Assembly: GCA_003251535.1 (NCBI GenBank)
Contig: QKFD01000014.1
Span: forward strand, 61,519-125,518
Source of the DNA: Chromatiales bacterium
Lineage (GTDB): Bacteria; Pseudomonadota; Gammaproteobacteria; Thiohalomonadales; Thiohalomonadaceae
Direction of reading: 5' to 3'
DNA: 64,000 nt
Part shown: one piece after another, positions 47,851 through 58,834 of the stretch
How positions within the stretch are numbered: the first letter of the stretch is position 1
How the letters are laid out: each line of letters begins with the position of its first letter
Program-made: the position numbers and the translations under genes
The notes under the pieces: generated by a model
What the model saw: only the letters and a program-made list of their open reading frames with translations
Told to the model about the DNA's origin: nothing
The model's database searches: none

Positions 47851-48246
47851 GGTCGGGTTAGCGGAGCGTCACCCGACAATCTCCACATCGGCACCACCGT
47901 CGCAACCGCAGCAGCGCCGCCCCCACACCAAGCAATATGAACAGGGTCAGCGGAATGTGGTTGTGCTCCTGCGGAGGGTTGTCGGGTTACGCTGCGCTAA
48001 CGCCGACCTACATCGGATAGTGCCACAACATGGAGATGCCGTGTCTGACCCACCCGTCTCGGAGGACGGTCTCGCTATGGCGATGATTATGGTCGGGTTA
48101 GCGGAGCGTCACCCGACAATCTCCACATCGGCACCACCATCGCAACCGCAGCAGCGCCGCCCCCACACCAAGCAGTATGAACAGGGTCAGCGGAATGTGG
48201 TTGTGCCCCTGCGGAGGGTTGTCGGGTTACGCTGCGCTAACCCGAC
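47851..48246 (-). repeat. Second array of two 240-bp repeats, inverted relative to the first
   Basis: Copies at 47851-48011 and 48091-48246, also 240 bases apart, are the reverse complement of the units at 46.7-47.1 kb, with a homologous spacer (48012-48090). The two arrays therefore form an inverted pair of about 400 bp on each side of the DUF4303-like gene. The rest of the 613-base gap 47753-48365 holds nothing else I can support except the presumed murJ promoter. Confidence 0.85.
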
Positions 48247-48365
48247 TCTCTCATCATCGCCTGTGGGGCTGGGGTGACCCTGTGGCCCTCTGGAACTCGG
48301 TGCCCTTCGGTGGGCTGCCCTGCTTGGGGTAAGATGGCCGGTCCTGTCTGCCACTCCATTCACCC

Positions 48366-49928
48366 ATGTCTAGCCGTCTACTCCGTTCTTCCGCCGTCGT
48401 CGGTGCCTTGACGCTGATCTCCCGTCTGCTGGGGTTTGTCCGTGACTTGGTTTTTGCGCAGGTGTTTGGGGCGGGGCCGGCGACTGATGCCTTTTTTGTT
48501 GCCTTTAAGATCCCCAATTTTCTGCGCCGGTTGTTCGCCGAAGGGGCCTTCTCACAGGCCTTTGTGCCGGTGTTGTCGGAGTTTAAGACCAAGCGCAGCC
48601 ACGTCGAGGTGCGCCGGCTTATCGCCGATGTGAGTGGCGCCTTGGGTGGGGTGCTGGTGGTGGTGACGGCGCTGGCGATGATCGCCTCGCCGCTGCTGGT
48701 TTTTCTGTTTGCCCCCGGTTTTGCCGATGACCCGGCCCAGTTTGATCTGGCTAACGGGATGCTGCGTATCACCTTCCCCTACCTGCTGCTGGTCTCTCTC
48801 ACCGCCCTCGCCGGCGGGGTGCTGAACAGCTATGGCCGCTTCGCCGCCCCGGCCCTCTCGCCGGTGCTGCTCAATCTGCTGCTCATCGGGGCGGCTCTCT
48901 GGGGGAGCAAACTATTTGCGGTGCCGGTCACCGCCCTCGCCTGGGGGGTGTTTGCCGCCGGGGTGGCGCAGTTGCTCTTTATGCTCCCCTTTCTGGCCCG
49001 TCTCGGGTTGTTGGTGCGCCCGCGCTGGGATTGGAGTGATGAGGCGGTGCGGCGCATCCTGCGGCTGATGGGGCCGGCCATCTTCGGCTCCTCGGTGGCG
49101 CAGGTGAATCTGCTGCTCAACACGGTGATCGCCTCCTTCCTCACCGTCGGCTCGCTCTCTTGGCTCTACTACTCCGATCGCCTGGTGGAGTTTCCCATCG
49201 GGGTGTTTGGGGTGGCGGTGGGGACGGTGATTTTACCCAACCTCTCGCAGCGTCACGCCGAGGCCTCCGGCGAGGCCTTCTCCCGTACCCTCGACTGGGG
49301 GGTGCAGCTCGCCTTGACCATCGCCCTGCCGGCCACCGTGGGGCTGGTGGTGTTGGCGGGGCCGCTCACCACCAGCCTGTTCCAGTATGGCGAGTTTGGT
49401 GCCCATGACGCCCACATGGCCTCCCTTAGCCTGATGACCTACGCCCTCGGCCTGCCCGCCTTTATCTTGGTGAAGGTGCTGGCCCCCGGCTTCTATGCCC
49501 GCCAGGACACCCGCACCCCGGTCAAGGTGGGGTTGATCTCGGTGGCGAGCAACATCGCCTTCAGTCTGCTGGTGGTGGCGCCACTGGTCTGGTACGACGC
49601 CCCGGCGCCCCACGCCTGGCTCGCCCTGGGTACCGCCCTGGCCAGCTATGTCAATGCCGGTCTGCTGTTCCGCCTGCTGCGGCGGGAGGCGATCTTCCAG
49701 CCGACAGTGGGCTGGCGGGTGTATGGTGTCAAGCTCCTGCTGGCCAACTTGGCAATGGCGCTACTGCTCTGGTGGGGGGCCGGTGACATGGCCCACTGGA
49801 GCACCCTGGCGGCGCCCGCCCGGGTGGGGTGGTTGGCGCTTCTGGTGGCCGGTGGGGCGCTGCTCTATTTTGCGCTGCTCCGGCTGCTGGGGGTGCGCTT
49901 GGCCCAGTTCGCCGGGCGGCACGTGTAA
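48366..49928 (+). CDS. murJ: Lipid II flippase MurJ
   Basis: 520 residues with about 14 membrane helices. The N-terminus has the family hallmark LISRLLGFVRDLVFAQVFGAG and TDAFFVAFKIPNFLRRLFAEGAFSQAF, including Arg residues that line the lipid II cavity. It flips lipid II across the inner membrane for wall synthesis. It heads a run of genes through ispH on the same strand; murJ-ribF-ileS-lspA is a classic gammaproteobacterial order. Confidence 0.96.
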   Translation: MSSRLLRSSAVVGALTLISRLLGFVRDLVFAQVFGAGPATDAFFVAFKIPNFLRRLFAEGAFSQAFVPVLSEFKTKRSHVEVRRLIADVSGALGGVLVVVTALAMIASPLLVFLFAPGFADDPAQFDLANGMLRITFPYLLLVSLTALAGGVLNSYGRFAAPALSPVLLNLLLIGAALWGSKLFAVPVTALAWGVFAAGVAQLLFMLPFLARLGLLVRPRWDWSDEAVRRILRLMGPAIFGSSVAQVNLLLNTVIASFLTVGSLSWLYYSDRLVEFPIGVFGVAVGTVILPNLSQRHAEASGEAFSRTLDWGVQLALTIALPATVGLVVLAGPLTTSLFQYGEFGAHDAHMASLSLMTYALGLPAFILVKVLAPGFYARQDTRTPVKVGLISVASNIAFSLLVVAPLVWYDAPAPHAWLALGTALASYVNAGLLFRLLRREAIFQPTVGWRVYGVKLLLANLAMALLLWWGAGDMAHWSTLAAPARVGWLALLVAGGALLYFALLRLLGVRLAQFAGRHV

Positions 49929-49989
49929 GGTGAGACCATCTCCCCTATAATCAACGGTTTTTCGCTCCCCCCTCATCTGTCTGGAAGCT

Positions 49990-50922
49990 ATGGAGCTGAT
50001 ACGCGGTCTGCACAATCTGCGCGCCCCTCACCGGGGCGCCGTCGCCACTATTGGCAATTTCGATGGGGTGCATCTCGGCCACCAGGCGATCCTCGGGCGG
50101 CTGGCGGAGAAGGGGGCGGAGTTGGAGTTGCCGACTACGGTGATCACCTTCGAGCCGCAGCCGCAGGAGTTTTTCTCTCCTGAACGGGCCCCCCCGCGCC
50201 TCACCCGGTTCCGTGAGAAGCTGAAGGCGCTGGGGCGTTTTTCGGTGGATCGGGTGCTGCTGCTGGCCTTCAATCGGCAGCTGGCGGAGATGCCGGCGGC
50301 GGAGTTTATCCGCCGGGTGCTGGTGGAGGGGCTGGCGGTGGAGTATCTAGTAGTGGGGGATGACTTCCGCTTTGGCCGGGGGCGCGCCGGGGATTTTGCG
50401 CTGCTCCAGGCGGCGGGGCGGGAGCACGGTTTCCAGGTGGTCAATATGCACACCTTCGCCCTCTCGGAGGCGCGGGTCTCCAGTACCCGCATCCGCGGGG
50501 CGTTGGCGGCGGGGGATCTGGAGCTGGCGGCGCAACTGCTCGGTCGCCCCTATCGCCTCTCTGGCCGGGTGGCCCACGGCTTCAAGCGGGGCCGGACCAT
50601 CGGTTTCCCCACCGCCAACATCCACCTCCATCGGGTGAGTTCACCGGTGAGCGGGGTGTTTGCGGTGGAGCTGTTTGGGGTGGCGGGCGAGCCGCTGGCG
50701 GGGGTGGCCAATGTCGGCATCCGCCCCACGGTGGAGGGCGAGCGGCCGCTGCTGGAGGTGCATCTGTTCGATTTCTCCGACGACCTCTACGGCCACTATG
50801 TGCATGTGGATCTAAAACGGAAGCTGCGCGAGGAGCGGCGTTTCGAGTCGTTCGCGGCGCTCAAGCTCCAGATCGAGCAGGATGTGATCGAGGCCCGACG
50901 CTACTTCGGTAGCCTGATCTGA
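49990..50922 (+). CDS. ribF: Bifunctional riboflavin kinase/FAD synthetase
   Basis: 310 residues. The N-terminal adenylyltransferase has TIGNFDGVHLGHQAIL, GDDFRFGRGRAGDF and VSSTRIRGAL; the C-terminal flavokinase has VAHGFKRGRTIGFPTANI. It converts riboflavin to FMN and FAD. It lies 61 bases after murJ. Confidence 0.96.
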   Translation: MELIRGLHNLRAPHRGAVATIGNFDGVHLGHQAILGRLAEKGAELELPTTVITFEPQPQEFFSPERAPPRLTRFREKLKALGRFSVDRVLLLAFNRQLAEMPAAEFIRRVLVEGLAVEYLVVGDDFRFGRGRAGDFALLQAAGREHGFQVVNMHTFALSEARVSSTRIRGALAAGDLELAAQLLGRPYRLSGRVAHGFKRGRTIGFPTANIHLHRVSSPVSGVFAVELFGVAGEPLAGVANVGIRPTVEGERPLLEVHLFDFSDDLYGHYVHVDLKRKLREERRFESFAALKLQIEQDVIEARRYFGSLI

Positions 50923-51054
50923 GACAAATTACCGTTGCCTGCGGCCCCCTGCCCCAACGCGCCGCGGCAATCACCCATTCATACCCTCTGAGCCGGACGG
51001 TCCTCCCTCCAGCCGGAGCTGGACGGTTCCCCCCCTTTTGAGACGAGGCACGGC

Positions 51055-53886
51055 GTGAGCGACTACAAAGACACACTCAATCTGCCAGAGACCGATTTCC
51101 CCATGCGCGGCAATCTGCCGCAGCGGGAGCCGGAGATGCTGCAACGCTGGGAGGCCGCAGGGCTCTATGCCAAGCTGCGCGCCGCCGGCAGCGGCCGCCC
51201 CAAGTTTGTGTTGCACGATGGCCCCCCCTACGCCAATGGCGATATCCACATCGGCCATGCACTCAACAAGGTGCTGAAGGACATCATCGTCAAGTCCAAG
51301 ACCCTCGCCGGCTTTGACGCCCCCTATGTGCCCGGTTGGGACTGCCACGGCCTGCCCATCGAGCTACAGGTGGAGAAGCGCCAGGGCAAGGCCGGTCCCA
51401 GCGTGGAGGATCAGCGCCGCTTCCGCGACGCCTGCCGTGAATACGCCGGCCGCCAGGTGGAGGGGCAGAAGGCCGACTTCAAGCGGCTCGGCGTGGTGGG
51501 GGATTGGGACCACCCCTACCTCACCATGGATTTCCGCTTTGAGGCCGATATCGTCCGCACCCTCGGCCGGATCATCGAGCGCGGTCACCTGCACAAGGGC
51601 TTCAAGCCGGTCCACTGGTGTACCGACTGCGGCTCTGCCTTGGCGGAGGCGGAGGTGGAGTATGAGGAGCGCACCTCGCCCGCCATCGATGTGCGCTTCC
51701 CGGTGGTGGATGAGCAGGCGCTGCTCTCCCGCGTGCGCCACGCCAACGGTCACCCGGGCCACGGGCCGGTGGCGGTGGTGATCTGGACCACCACCCCCTG
51801 GACCCTGCCGGCCAACCAGGCGGTGGCGCTCAACGGTGAGCTGGAGTACGTGGTGGTGCAGTGCGATGAGCAGAACGAGCGGCTCATCGTCGCCGAGCAG
51901 CTGGTGAAGGACGCCATGCTGCGGTTCGGGGTTGAGCGCTACCACGTGGTGGGCTACTGCCGGGGCGACGAGCTGGAGGGGCTCAAGCTGCACCACCCGT
52001 TCTATGAGCGGGAGGTGCCGGTGATCCTCGGCGAGCATGTCACCCTGGAGGCGGGCACCGGTGCGGTCCACACCGCCCCCGGCCACGGCCAGGAGGACTA
52101 CGTGGTGGGCCAGCGTTACCACCTCAAGGTGGATAACCCGGTGGGGGGCGATGGCCGCTTCCTGCCCGGCACCCCGCTGTTTGAGGGGCAGCATGTGTTC
52201 AAGGCCAACGATCAGGTGCTGGAGGTGCTGAAGGCCCGCGGCAATCTGGTCCATGTCGCCGCCCTGCGCCACAGCTACCCCCACTGCTGGCGCCACAAGA
52301 CCCCCATCATCTTCCGCGCCACCCCGCAGTGGTTCATCAGCATGGATCAGGCGGGGCTGCGCAGCGCCGCCCTGGCCGAGGTGGCCACCACCCGCTGGGT
52401 GCCGGAGTGGGGTGAGGCGCGCATCCAGGGGATGGTGCAGAACCGCCCCGACTGGTGTATCTCGCGGCAGCGTACTTGGGGCGTCCCCATCGCCCTCTTT
52501 GTGGAGCGGGGCAGCGGTCGGCTCCATCCCGAGACGCCGCGTCTCATCGAGGCGGTGGCCCAACGCATCGAGGCGGAGGGGATCGACGCCTGGTTCGCCC
52601 TGGATCCGGCCGAGCTGCTGGGGAGTGAGGCGGAGCAGTATGAGAAGGTGCGGGATACCTTGGATGTCTGGTTCGACTCCGGTGTGACCCACGCCGCGGT
52701 GTTGGATCGGCGTGCCGAGCTGGCGCGCCCGGCGGATCTCTATCTGGAGGGCTCCGACCAGCACCGTGGCTGGTTCCAGTCCTCTCTGCTCACCTCGGTG
52801 GCCATCACCGGCAAGGCCCCCTATCGCCAGGTGCTGACCCACGGTTTCACCGTTGATGCCAAGGGCCAGAAGATGTCCAAGTCCAAGGGCAACACGGTGG
52901 CACCGCAGAAGGTGGTGAACCAGCTGGGGGCCGATATCCTGCGGCTGTGGGTGGCGGCCACCGACTACCGCGGCGAGATGAGCGTCTCGGACGAGATCCT
53001 CAAGCGCACCGCCGATGCCTATCGGCGCATCCGCAACACCGCCCGCTTCCTGCTGGCCAACCTCAAGGGGTTCGATCCGGCGCAGCATCTGCTGGCGCCG
53101 GAGCAGATGATCGCCCTCGATCGCTGGGCGGTAGAGCGCGCCCGGCTGTTGCAGCAGGAGATCCTCTCGGCCTATGAGAGCTACGAGTTCCACCTCATCT
53201 ACCAGAAGGTGCACAACTTCGCCTCGGTGGATATGGGGAGCTTCTACCTGGATGTGATCAAGGATCGGCAATACACCACCCAGACCGATAGCCGCGCCCG
53301 CCGCTCGGCCCAGAGCGCCCTGTACCACATCGTGCAGGCCTTTACCCGCTGGGTGGCCCCCATCCTCAGCTTCACCGCGGAGGAGATCTGGGGCTACCTG
53401 CCGGGGACCCGGGAGGAGTCGGTGTTCCTCTCCACCTGGTATGAGTTCCCGGCGGCGGCGGCCCCCCTGGATCTGGATCTCCACTTCTGGGCCCGGGTGA
53501 TGGCGGTGCGGGATGGGGTCAACAGCGAGCTGGAACGGCTGCGGGCCGCCGGCGGCATCGGCGCCAATCTGGAGGCGGAGGTGGAGCTGCATGTCGGTCC
53601 CGAGCTGTATGGGGTACTGAGCCAGTTGGAGGATGAGTTGCGCTTTGTGCTCATCACCTCGGCGGCGCAGGTGGTCCCGCTGGCCGAGCCGCCGGCAGGG
53701 GCGACCCAGCTCACCCTCGGCGGCAAGGATGAGCTGTGGGTGGTGGCACGCGCCTCCGGCCACGCCAAGTGCGTCCGCTGTTGGCATCGGCGGGCCGATG
53801 TCGGCAGCCATGCGGACCATCCGGAGCTGTGCGGACGCTGCGTGGAGAACGTGGCGGGGGCGGGTGAGGAGCGGCGCTTCGCATGA
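51055..53886 (+). CDS. ileS: Isoleucyl-tRNA synthetase
   Basis: 943 residues from GTG 51055 ([20 protein letters not shown]). Class I synthetase with HIGH ([11 protein letters not shown]) and KMSKS (KMSKSKGN) motifs, an editing domain ([14 protein letters not shown]), and the C-terminal zinc site with Cys pairs in CVRCWH and CGRCVENV. The GTG start is supported by the conserved N-terminus. The 132-base gap after ribF has no recognised element. The stop overlaps the lspA ATG. Confidence 0.97.
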   Translation: MSDYKDTLNLPETDFPMRGNLPQREPEMLQRWEAAGLYAKLRAAGSGRPKFVLHDGPPYANGDIHIGHALNKVLKDIIVKSKTLAGFDAPYVPGWDCHGLPIELQVEKRQGKAGPSVEDQRRFRDACREYAGRQVEGQKADFKRLGVVGDWDHPYLTMDFRFEADIVRTLGRIIERGHLHKGFKPVHWCTDCGSALAEAEVEYEERTSPAIDVRFPVVDEQALLSRVRHANGHPGHGPVAVVIWTTTPWTLPANQAVALNGELEYVVVQCDEQNERLIVAEQLVKDAMLRFGVERYHVVGYCRGDELEGLKLHHPFYEREVPVILGEHVTLEAGTGAVHTAPGHGQEDYVVGQRYHLKVDNPVGGDGRFLPGTPLFEGQHVFKANDQVLEVLKARGNLVHVAALRHSYPHCWRHKTPIIFRATPQWFISMDQAGLRSAALAEVATTRWVPEWGEARIQGMVQNRPDWCISRQRTWGVPIALFVERGSGRLHPETPRLIEAVAQRIEAEGIDAWFALDPAELLGSEAEQYEKVRDTLDVWFDSGVTHAAVLDRRAELARPADLYLEGSDQHRGWFQSSLLTSVAITGKAPYRQVLTHGFTVDAKGQKMSKSKGNTVAPQKVVNQLGADILRLWVAATDYRGEMSVSDEILKRTADAYRRIRNTARFLLANLKGFDPAQHLLAPEQMIALDRWAVERARLLQQEILSAYESYEFHLIYQKVHNFASVDMGSFYLDVIKDRQYTTQTDSRARRSAQSALYHIVQAFTRWVAPILSFTAEEIWGYLPGTREESVFLSTWYEFPAAAAPLDLDLHFWARVMAVRDGVNSELERLRAAGGIGANLEAEVELHVGPELYGVLSQLEDELRFVLITSAAQVVPLAEPPAGATQLTLGGKDELWVVARASGHAKCVRCWHRRADVGSHADHPELCGRCVENVAGAGEERRFA

Positions 53887-54389
53887 GTGGGGTGCCGTAC
53901 ACCGGTGGCGGTCGGGCGCGCAATCTGCTCTGGCTCTGGATCTCGGCGCTGGTGGTGGCGTTGGACCAGTACACCAAGTATCTCGTCAGCAGCAGCCTGA
54001 TCCTGCATCAGCCCAATCCGGTGCTGCCCCACTTCAATCTCACGCTGATGCACAACACCGGCGCTGCCTTCAGCTTTCTGCACGATGCTGCGGGTTGGCA
54101 GCGCTGGTTTTTTCTCAGTGTGGCGCTGCTGGTGGGGGGGGCGATCCTCGCCATGTTGTGGCGCTTGCAGGGCGGTCAGCGCTGGGTGGCGGTGGGGTTG
54201 GCCCTCATCTTGGGGGGGGCCCTTGGCAACGTCTGGGATCGGGCGGTGTTGGGCTATGTGATCGACTTCCTCCACTTCTACTGGGGGCCCCACTTCTTCC
54301 CCGCCTTCAACATCGCCGACTCCGCCATCACCGTCGGCGCCACTATCCTCATCATTGATGGCCTCTGGCCGAAGCGGGGGGAGAGATGA
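53883..54389 (+). CDS. lspA: Lipoprotein signal peptidase
   Basis: 168 residues with four membrane helices. Aspartyl protease motifs are present: [31 protein letters not shown] and [10 protein letters not shown]...FNIADSAI with the catalytic Asp pair. It removes prolipoprotein signal peptides, including those of the lipoproteins in this window. ATG overlaps the ileS stop; its own stop overlaps fkpB. Confidence 0.97.
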   Translation: MSGVPYTGGGRARNLLWLWISALVVALDQYTKYLVSSSLILHQPNPVLPHFNLTLMHNTGAAFSFLHDAAGWQRWFFLSVALLVGGAILAMLWRLQGGQRWVAVGLALILGGALGNVWDRAVLGYVIDFLHFYWGPHFFPAFNIADSAITVGATILIIDGLWPKRGER

Positions 54390-54820
54390 GTCAGCGGATC
54401 GAGATGGGGTGTCGGGTGAGCCTGCGCTACCGGCTATTGCGCAACGACGGCTATCTGGTGGATGAGAGCGGTGATGAGCCGTTCGATCTCACCGTGGGCG
54501 ATGGTGCCCTCCACCCCAATCTGGAGCGCGCCATCGAGGGGCTGGTGGCGGGGGAGCGGGTGCGGTTGCTGCTGGGGCCGGAGGAGGCGTTTGGCCTCTC
54601 CGATCCGGCCAACATCTACCGGGTGCCGCGGAGCGACTTCCCCGCCGACCAGCCCCTCGCCCCCGGCTACATCTTCGAGTTCGCCGCCCCCAACGGCATG
54701 GAGCTGCTGGGGCAGGTGGTGGAGCTGGTGGAGGATGAGGTGGTGGTTGACTTCAACCACCCGCTGGCCGGTCAACCGGCGGTGTTCGAGGTGGAGGTGC
54801 TGACGGTGAGCGCCCCCTGA
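54386..54820 (+). CDS. fkpB: FKBP-type peptidyl-prolyl isomerase (SlpA/FkpB)
   Basis: 144 residues of the SlyD/SlpA group: VSLRYRLLRNDGYLVDES, GDGALHPNLERAIEGLVAGE (flap insertion) and VVVDFNHPLAGQPAVFEVEV. It lacks a His-rich metal tail, so SlpA/FkpB rather than SlyD. It speeds prolyl bond isomerisation in folding. Its place between lspA and ispH is the conserved one. Confidence 0.95.
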   Translation: MSQRIEMGCRVSLRYRLLRNDGYLVDESGDEPFDLTVGDGALHPNLERAIEGLVAGERVRLLLGPEEAFGLSDPANIYRVPRSDFPADQPLAPGYIFEFAAPNGMELLGQVVELVEDEVVVDFNHPLAGQPAVFEVEVLTVSAP

Positions 54821-54844
54821 ACCCCTTTTGCCACGGGAGTCCCT

Positions 54845-55780
54845 ATGCAGGTACTACTGGCCAATCCCCGCGGTTTCTGCGCCGGGGTCGATCGCGCCAT
54901 TGAGATCGTCGAGCGGGCGCTGGAGCTGTTTGGCGCCCCCATCTATGTCCGCCATGAGGTGGTCCACAACCGCTTTGTGGTGAGCCGGCTGCGAGAGATG
55001 GGGGCGATCTTTGTCGAGCGCCTGGTGGAGGTGCCGGATGGGGCAACGGTGATCTTCTCGGCCCACGGCGTGCCACGGCGGGTGGCGGATGACGCGGCGC
55101 GGCGTGGTCTGCGGGTGTTTGATGCCACCTGCCCGCTGGTGACCAAGGTCCATCTGGAGGTGGCCCGCCACGCCCAGAGCGGGCTCGATGTGGTGCTCAT
55201 CGGCCACGCCGGCCACCCGGAGGTGGAGGGGACCCTAGGCCAGTTTCCCGCCGATGCCTCGGGCCGTATCCACCTGGTGGAGCGGGAGGAGGATGTGGCG
55301 CATCTGGTGGTGGGGGACCCGGAGCGGCTCGCCTACGTCACCCAGACCACCCTCTCCATGGATGATGCCGCCACCGTCGTGACGGCACTGCGGGAGCGCT
55401 TTCCTGCCATTCAGGGGCCGCGCAAGGATGATATCTGCTACGCCACCCAGAACCGCCAGGATGCGGTCAAGGCGCTGGCCCGCAGCTGCCCGCTGGTGCT
55501 GGTGGTGGGCTCCCCCAACAGCTCCAACTCCAACCGTCTGCGCGAGGTGGCGGAGAAGGTGGGGGCGCGGGCCTATCTCATCGACAACGTGGGTGAGCTA
55601 CAGCGGGAGTGGCTGGCCGGGGCCGAGGTGATCGGCGTCACCGCTGGCGCCTCGGCCCCCGAGGTGCTGGTGCGGGAGCTGCTGGATCGGCTGCGGGAGT
55701 GGGGGGCTGAGGTGGTGGGAGAGGAGGAGACGGCGCGCGAGTCGGTGGTGTTTAGCCTACCGCGGGAGCTGCGCGCGTAA
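54845..55780 (+). CDS. ispH: 4-hydroxy-3-methylbut-2-enyl diphosphate reductase
   Basis: 311 residues. Last enzyme of the non-mevalonate isoprenoid pathway, with a 4Fe-4S cluster held by Cys in [22 protein letters not shown] and [10 protein letters not shown]. Also seen are ETSFSAHG-like VIFSAHGVP and [13 protein letters not shown]. It starts 25 bases after fkpB and ends the run of co-oriented genes. Confidence 0.97.
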   Translation: MQVLLANPRGFCAGVDRAIEIVERALELFGAPIYVRHEVVHNRFVVSRLREMGAIFVERLVEVPDGATVIFSAHGVPRRVADDAARRGLRVFDATCPLVTKVHLEVARHAQSGLDVVLIGHAGHPEVEGTLGQFPADASGRIHLVEREEDVAHLVVGDPERLAYVTQTTLSMDDAATVVTALRERFPAIQGPRKDDICYATQNRQDAVKALARSCPLVLVVGSPNSSNSNRLREVAEKVGARAYLIDNVGELQREWLAGAEVIGVTAGASAPEVLVRELLDRLREWGAEVVGEEETARESVVFSLPRELRA

Positions 55781-55793
55781 AGCCATCGGCGGC

Positions 55794-56291
55794 CTAGTCG
55801 GCGGCGCGCCACCTTTTGACATAGATGGCGTAGGGGACACCCCATAGCGTCGGTGCCTCCCGCTCAAGGACAAAGCCCATGCGCAGGTAGAGCGGGAGGG
55901 CCACCTGCATAATGGGGCTGGTGTGGAGCGCGATGAGGGGGGCGCCGTCGCGCCGGGCGCGGGCGATGCACGCCTCGGTGAGGGCGCGGCCGATGCCCTG
56001 GCCACGCAGTGAGGGGGCGCTCACCAACATGCGCAAGATGGGCCACTCCGGCGGGAAAAATGCCTGCTTGGGGCGGTGGGGGGCGACGTAGACCACGGCG
56101 CCGGCGATCCCCCCCTCCCAGGCCGCCACCAGCAGCTCACCGCTGGCGGCCAAGGCCGCCATGTTGCCCAGGTGGTGGGCGATCGCCTCCCAGTCTGTGT
56201 AGTGCTGCCGATACTCGGCAAAGGCGCTCAGCGCCAGGGCGTTGACTGCGGCGCCCTCTTCCGGCCGGAATGGCCGAATGGTGAACTCCAT
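55794..56291 (-). CDS. GNAT family N-acetyltransferase
   Basis: 165 residues with the acetyl-CoA binding motif RGQGIGRALTEAC after the strand RMLVSAPSL, and the final LPLYLRMGFVLER strand-helix. The substrate is unknown. It converges on ispH with 13 bases between stops. Confidence 0.88.
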   Translation of the reverse strand: MEFTIRPFRPEEGAAVNALALSAFAEYRQHYTDWEAIAHHLGNMAALAASGELLVAAWEGGIAGAVVYVAPHRPKQAFFPPEWPILRMLVSAPSLRGQGIGRALTEACIARARRDGAPLIALHTSPIMQVALPLYLRMGFVLEREAPTLWGVPYAIYVKRWRAAD

Positions 56292-56323
56292 CGCCTCATC
56301 TCCTCGTTGACCCGCCGACCCAG

Positions 56324-56349
56324 CGCCCCCCGGTCGCTGCGGGGGGGCG
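56324..56349 (-). terminator. GC-rich hairpin between small unknown genes and the GNAT gene
   Basis: CGCCCCCC (56324-56331) pairs with GGGGGGCG (56342-56349). It lies just after the stop of the gene ending at 56373 on the minus strand. No U-run follows, so terminator function is uncertain. Confidence 0.35.
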
Positions 56350-56372
56350 TGGGTGGGGGCACCGTCGTGTCG

Positions 56373-56792
56373 CTACACCAAGAGCGGGATCGCCACCTGG
56401 GCGATCTTGATGATGTCGGCCAGCCCCCCCTCCACCAGCCAGTCGTAGAGGTCGTTCCCCTCGGCTGTCCGTTTGAGGCGGGCGGTGTTGAGCAGCAGCT
56501 TGGCGTTGGTGAGGGCGGAGTATTGGATCAGCTTGTCGGTGCTCAGATCGGCGAGGCTCTTGCTTCCTAACAGCGCCTGCTGTTTCTGCTCCACACTGGT
56601 GACGGCCTGCGCCAGCTCATCCGGCTTCAGGGCCTTGAGGATGTTGCCCACCGCCTCCTGGATGGCCTGCGGGGCATCGCTGTTGAGAAAGGCGGTGAAG
56701 TCGAATTTGCCCCCCGTGGTGTCTTTAGCGGCGGCATCGGTGGCGATGGTCCCGAGCTTGATTAGGTCCTCAATGACAGCAACGGCGTCCAT
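56373..56792 (-). CDS. Unknown helical protein
   Basis: 139 residues (MDAVAVIEDLIKLGTIATDA). Helical, soluble, with no signal peptide, membrane segment or motif that I know; repeated Ala/Leu/Lys heptads (ALTNAKLLLNTARLKRTAEG) suggest a helical bundle. It follows a small lipoprotein gene by 11 bases, so the two probably act together. Function unknown. Confidence 0.65.
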   Translation of the reverse strand: MDAVAVIEDLIKLGTIATDAAAKDTTGGKFDFTAFLNSDAPQAIQEAVGNILKALKPDELAQAVTSVEQKQQALLGSKSLADLSTDKLIQYSALTNAKLLLNTARLKRTAEGNDLYDWLVEGGLADIIKIAQVAIPLLV

Positions 56793-56803
56793 GGTCTCCC
56801 CCT

Positions 56804-57064
56804 TTAGTCAGCGCTCTTGATGGCCTTGAGTTCCGCCGCCGATTGGCGGTAGACCTCAATCGAGGCGCGGACCGCCTGGCAGGCCGCCTCCCGCTCCGCC
56901 GCCTGGCTGGCGTGTTGGCAGCGGTCCAGCATGATCGCCATCACATTGGCCTGCTCTTCCGCGGTGGTGGCATAGGCCTTGACCGCGGCGCTGATATTCC
57001 CCGTACAGCCACTCAGTAACAGCGTGGCGAACGCCACACCGATAACCACTCTCCTAGCGCCCAT
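56804..57064 (-). CDS. Small lipoprotein, unknown
   Basis: 86 residues from ATG 57064, with AAGGAGGAGG upstream. The signal MGARRVVIGVAFATLLLSGC ends in a lipobox with Cys20. The mature part is a helical segment of about 66 residues (YATTAEEQANVMAIMLDRCQ) with two further Cys that could form a disulfide. The frame upstream of the ATG is Arg-rich and not used. It probably forms a two-gene unit with the unknown helical protein. Confidence 0.7.
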   Translation of the reverse strand: MGARRVVIGVAFATLLLSGCTGNISAAVKAYATTAEEQANVMAIMLDRCQHASQAAEREAACQAVRASIEVYRQSAAELKAIKSAD

Positions 57065-57205
57065 TGCGCCTCCTCCTTGGTCTCTCTCTCGCTCCCGGCG
57101 CAGCGGGCGCCGGCCCCGGCGGACGGCTCCATTGGAGGCCCACCTGGGGCCGCAGTCTTCCACGCTGGCCGGTGGTTGACAACCGGGGGAGAGGTCCGCC
57201 CCCGC

Positions 57206-58834
57206 TTAGGTGCGGAAGCGCCCTACCAGGTGGTGCAGCTCCGTTGCCAGTCGATCCAGATCGATACTGTGGCTGGCCATCGTCCCCGCCTCTTCGGCGG
57301 TGGCGCCGCTGATGCCGTTGATGGTGTCGATATTGCGCATGATCTCGTCGGTGACGTGGCTCTGCTGCTCGGCGGCGCTGGCGATCTGGGCGGTCATATC
57401 GGAGATGCTCGACACCAGATTGGTGAGACTGCTGAGGGCGCCGCCCGCCTTCTCGGCACGGGAGACGCTCTCGTCGGCCGCCTGTTCGCCGCGCCCCATC
57501 ACGGTGACCGCATCGCGGGTGCCGCTCTGTACCCGCTCGATCATCCCGCGGATCTCCTGGGTCGATTGGTGGGTGCGTTGGGCGAGGGTGCGCACCTCGT
57601 CCGCCACCACGGCAAAGCCGCGCCCCTGCTCGCCGGCGCGGGCCGCCTCGATGGCGGCGTTGAGGGCCAGCAGGTTGGTCTGCTCGGCGATCCCCTTGAT
57701 CACATCGAGGATGGTGGTGATCGCCTCACTATCCGCCTCTAGCCGCTTGATCACCCCGCTGGCCTGCGCCACCTCTTGCGACAGGTGGTGGATCCCCTGT
57801 ACCGCCTCATCCACCACCGTCCGGCCGGCCACCGCCTCCCGCCGACCGTCATCGGCCGCCCGCGCCGCCTCTACGGTGTTGCGCGCCACCTCCTGCACCG
57901 CCGAGGACATCTCGGTGATAGCGGTGGCCACCTGGGTGGTCTCCGAGAGCTGCCGCTCCGCCCCCTGGCGCAGGGACTCCCCAAACTGCCGCAGGCCGGT
58001 GGCCACGGCGGAGAGCTGGTCCACATGCTGGCGGATGGTGGCGATCATCTCCGCGAGATGGCCGACAAACTGGTTGAGCGCCTCCCGCAGGCCGCCAATC
58101 TCATCCCGCTGGTTGACCGGCAGCCGCATACTGAGGTCACCATCGCCGCGGCCGAGCGCCTCGATGAGCCCCTGGGTCTCCCGCAACGGCAGCACCACGA
58201 AGTAGCGGAACATCCAGAAGATGAGGCCGCTCAGCAGCAGCAGCACCGCCAGCGAGTAGCCGAGCATGATGAGGCCGGAGTGGGCAAGCGCCTCCGCCGC
58301 CACCGTCTCAACGCCGGACATCGCCTGCCGGATGCGTTGGGCGCTCTCCCGCACCCCCTCGTTGATGGTGGCCCGGTTGAGCCCCACCACCACCTCCCCT
58401 AGCGTCTCGCCGTCGGCGACTACGGGGTAGTGCTGCTCGATGACATCGGCCCCTTCGGGCTTCTCATAGGGGGTGAAGGGGGTGCCATCGGGCTTGAGGT
58501 AGCCGGTGTAGAGCACATCGGGATCGGCGGCCGCCTCCTTCTGGTAGCCCTGGAGGGCGAGGTAGTCGAAGGAGAGGATGAGATCGGGGGCGGTCTTGGC
58601 CATGAAGCGGCCGATCACCTCCCCCTTGGAGCTGATGGCGTGGGTCAAGGCCTCCTTGGCGCTACGCTGCTCCTCTTCGAGCGCCTTGACCGCCCCCGCC
58701 GTCTGGCGCTGGGTGGAGGCGGCCATATCCTGGTAGACAAAGGTGCCGCCGAGCCACAACACCAGCAGCGTGGCCGCCAAGATGGGGAGTAGAAACTTCT
58801 GTGCGAGTCCCAGGCGGTGCAGGATGGAAAACAT
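57206..58834 (-). CDS. Methyl-accepting chemotaxis protein
   Basis: 542 residues. Membrane helix at 11-33, a periplasmic domain of about 160 residues (resembling a single Cache-type fold: [20 protein letters not shown]), second helix near 195-215, HAMP ([20 protein letters not shown]), and a signalling domain with the conserved tip [26 protein letters not shown]. No C-terminal CheR-binding pentapeptide is seen. It lies directly downstream of a PhnD-like binding protein on the same strand, which suggests indirect ligand sensing. Confidence 0.93.
   Translation of the reverse strand: MFSILHRLGLAQKFLLPILAATLLVLWLGGTFVYQDMAASTQRQTAGAVKALEEEQRSAKEALTHAISSKGEVIGRFMAKTAPDLILSFDYLALQGYQKEAAADPDVLYTGYLKPDGTPFTPYEKPEGADVIEQHYPVVADGETLGEVVVGLNRATINEGVRESAQRIRQAMSGVETVAAEALAHSGLIMLGYSLAVLLLLSGLIFWMFRYFVVLPLRETQGLIEALGRGDGDLSMRLPVNQRDEIGGLREALNQFVGHLAEMIATIRQHVDQLSAVATGLRQFGESLRQGAERQLSETTQVATAITEMSSAVQEVARNTVEAARAADDGRREAVAGRTVVDEAVQGIHHLSQEVAQASGVIKRLEADSEAITTILDVIKGIAEQTNLLALNAAIEAARAGEQGRGFAVVADEVRTLAQRTHQSTQEIRGMIERVQSGTRDAVTVMGRGEQAADESVSRAEKAGGALSSLTNLVSSISDMTAQIASAAEQQSHVTDEIMRNIDTINGISGATAEEAGTMASHSIDLDRLATELHHLVGRFRT

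Noticed and set aside
46711..48246. CRISPR array or integron attC array
   Set aside because: Only two units per array, unit length 240 bp, spacers homologous to each other, no cas genes or integron integrase, and the core does not fit attC consensus sites.
51364..53820. 818-residue open frame antisense to ileS
   Set aside because: Shadow of the GC-rich ileS gene; low-complexity His/Leu/Gly content and no RBS or family likeness.
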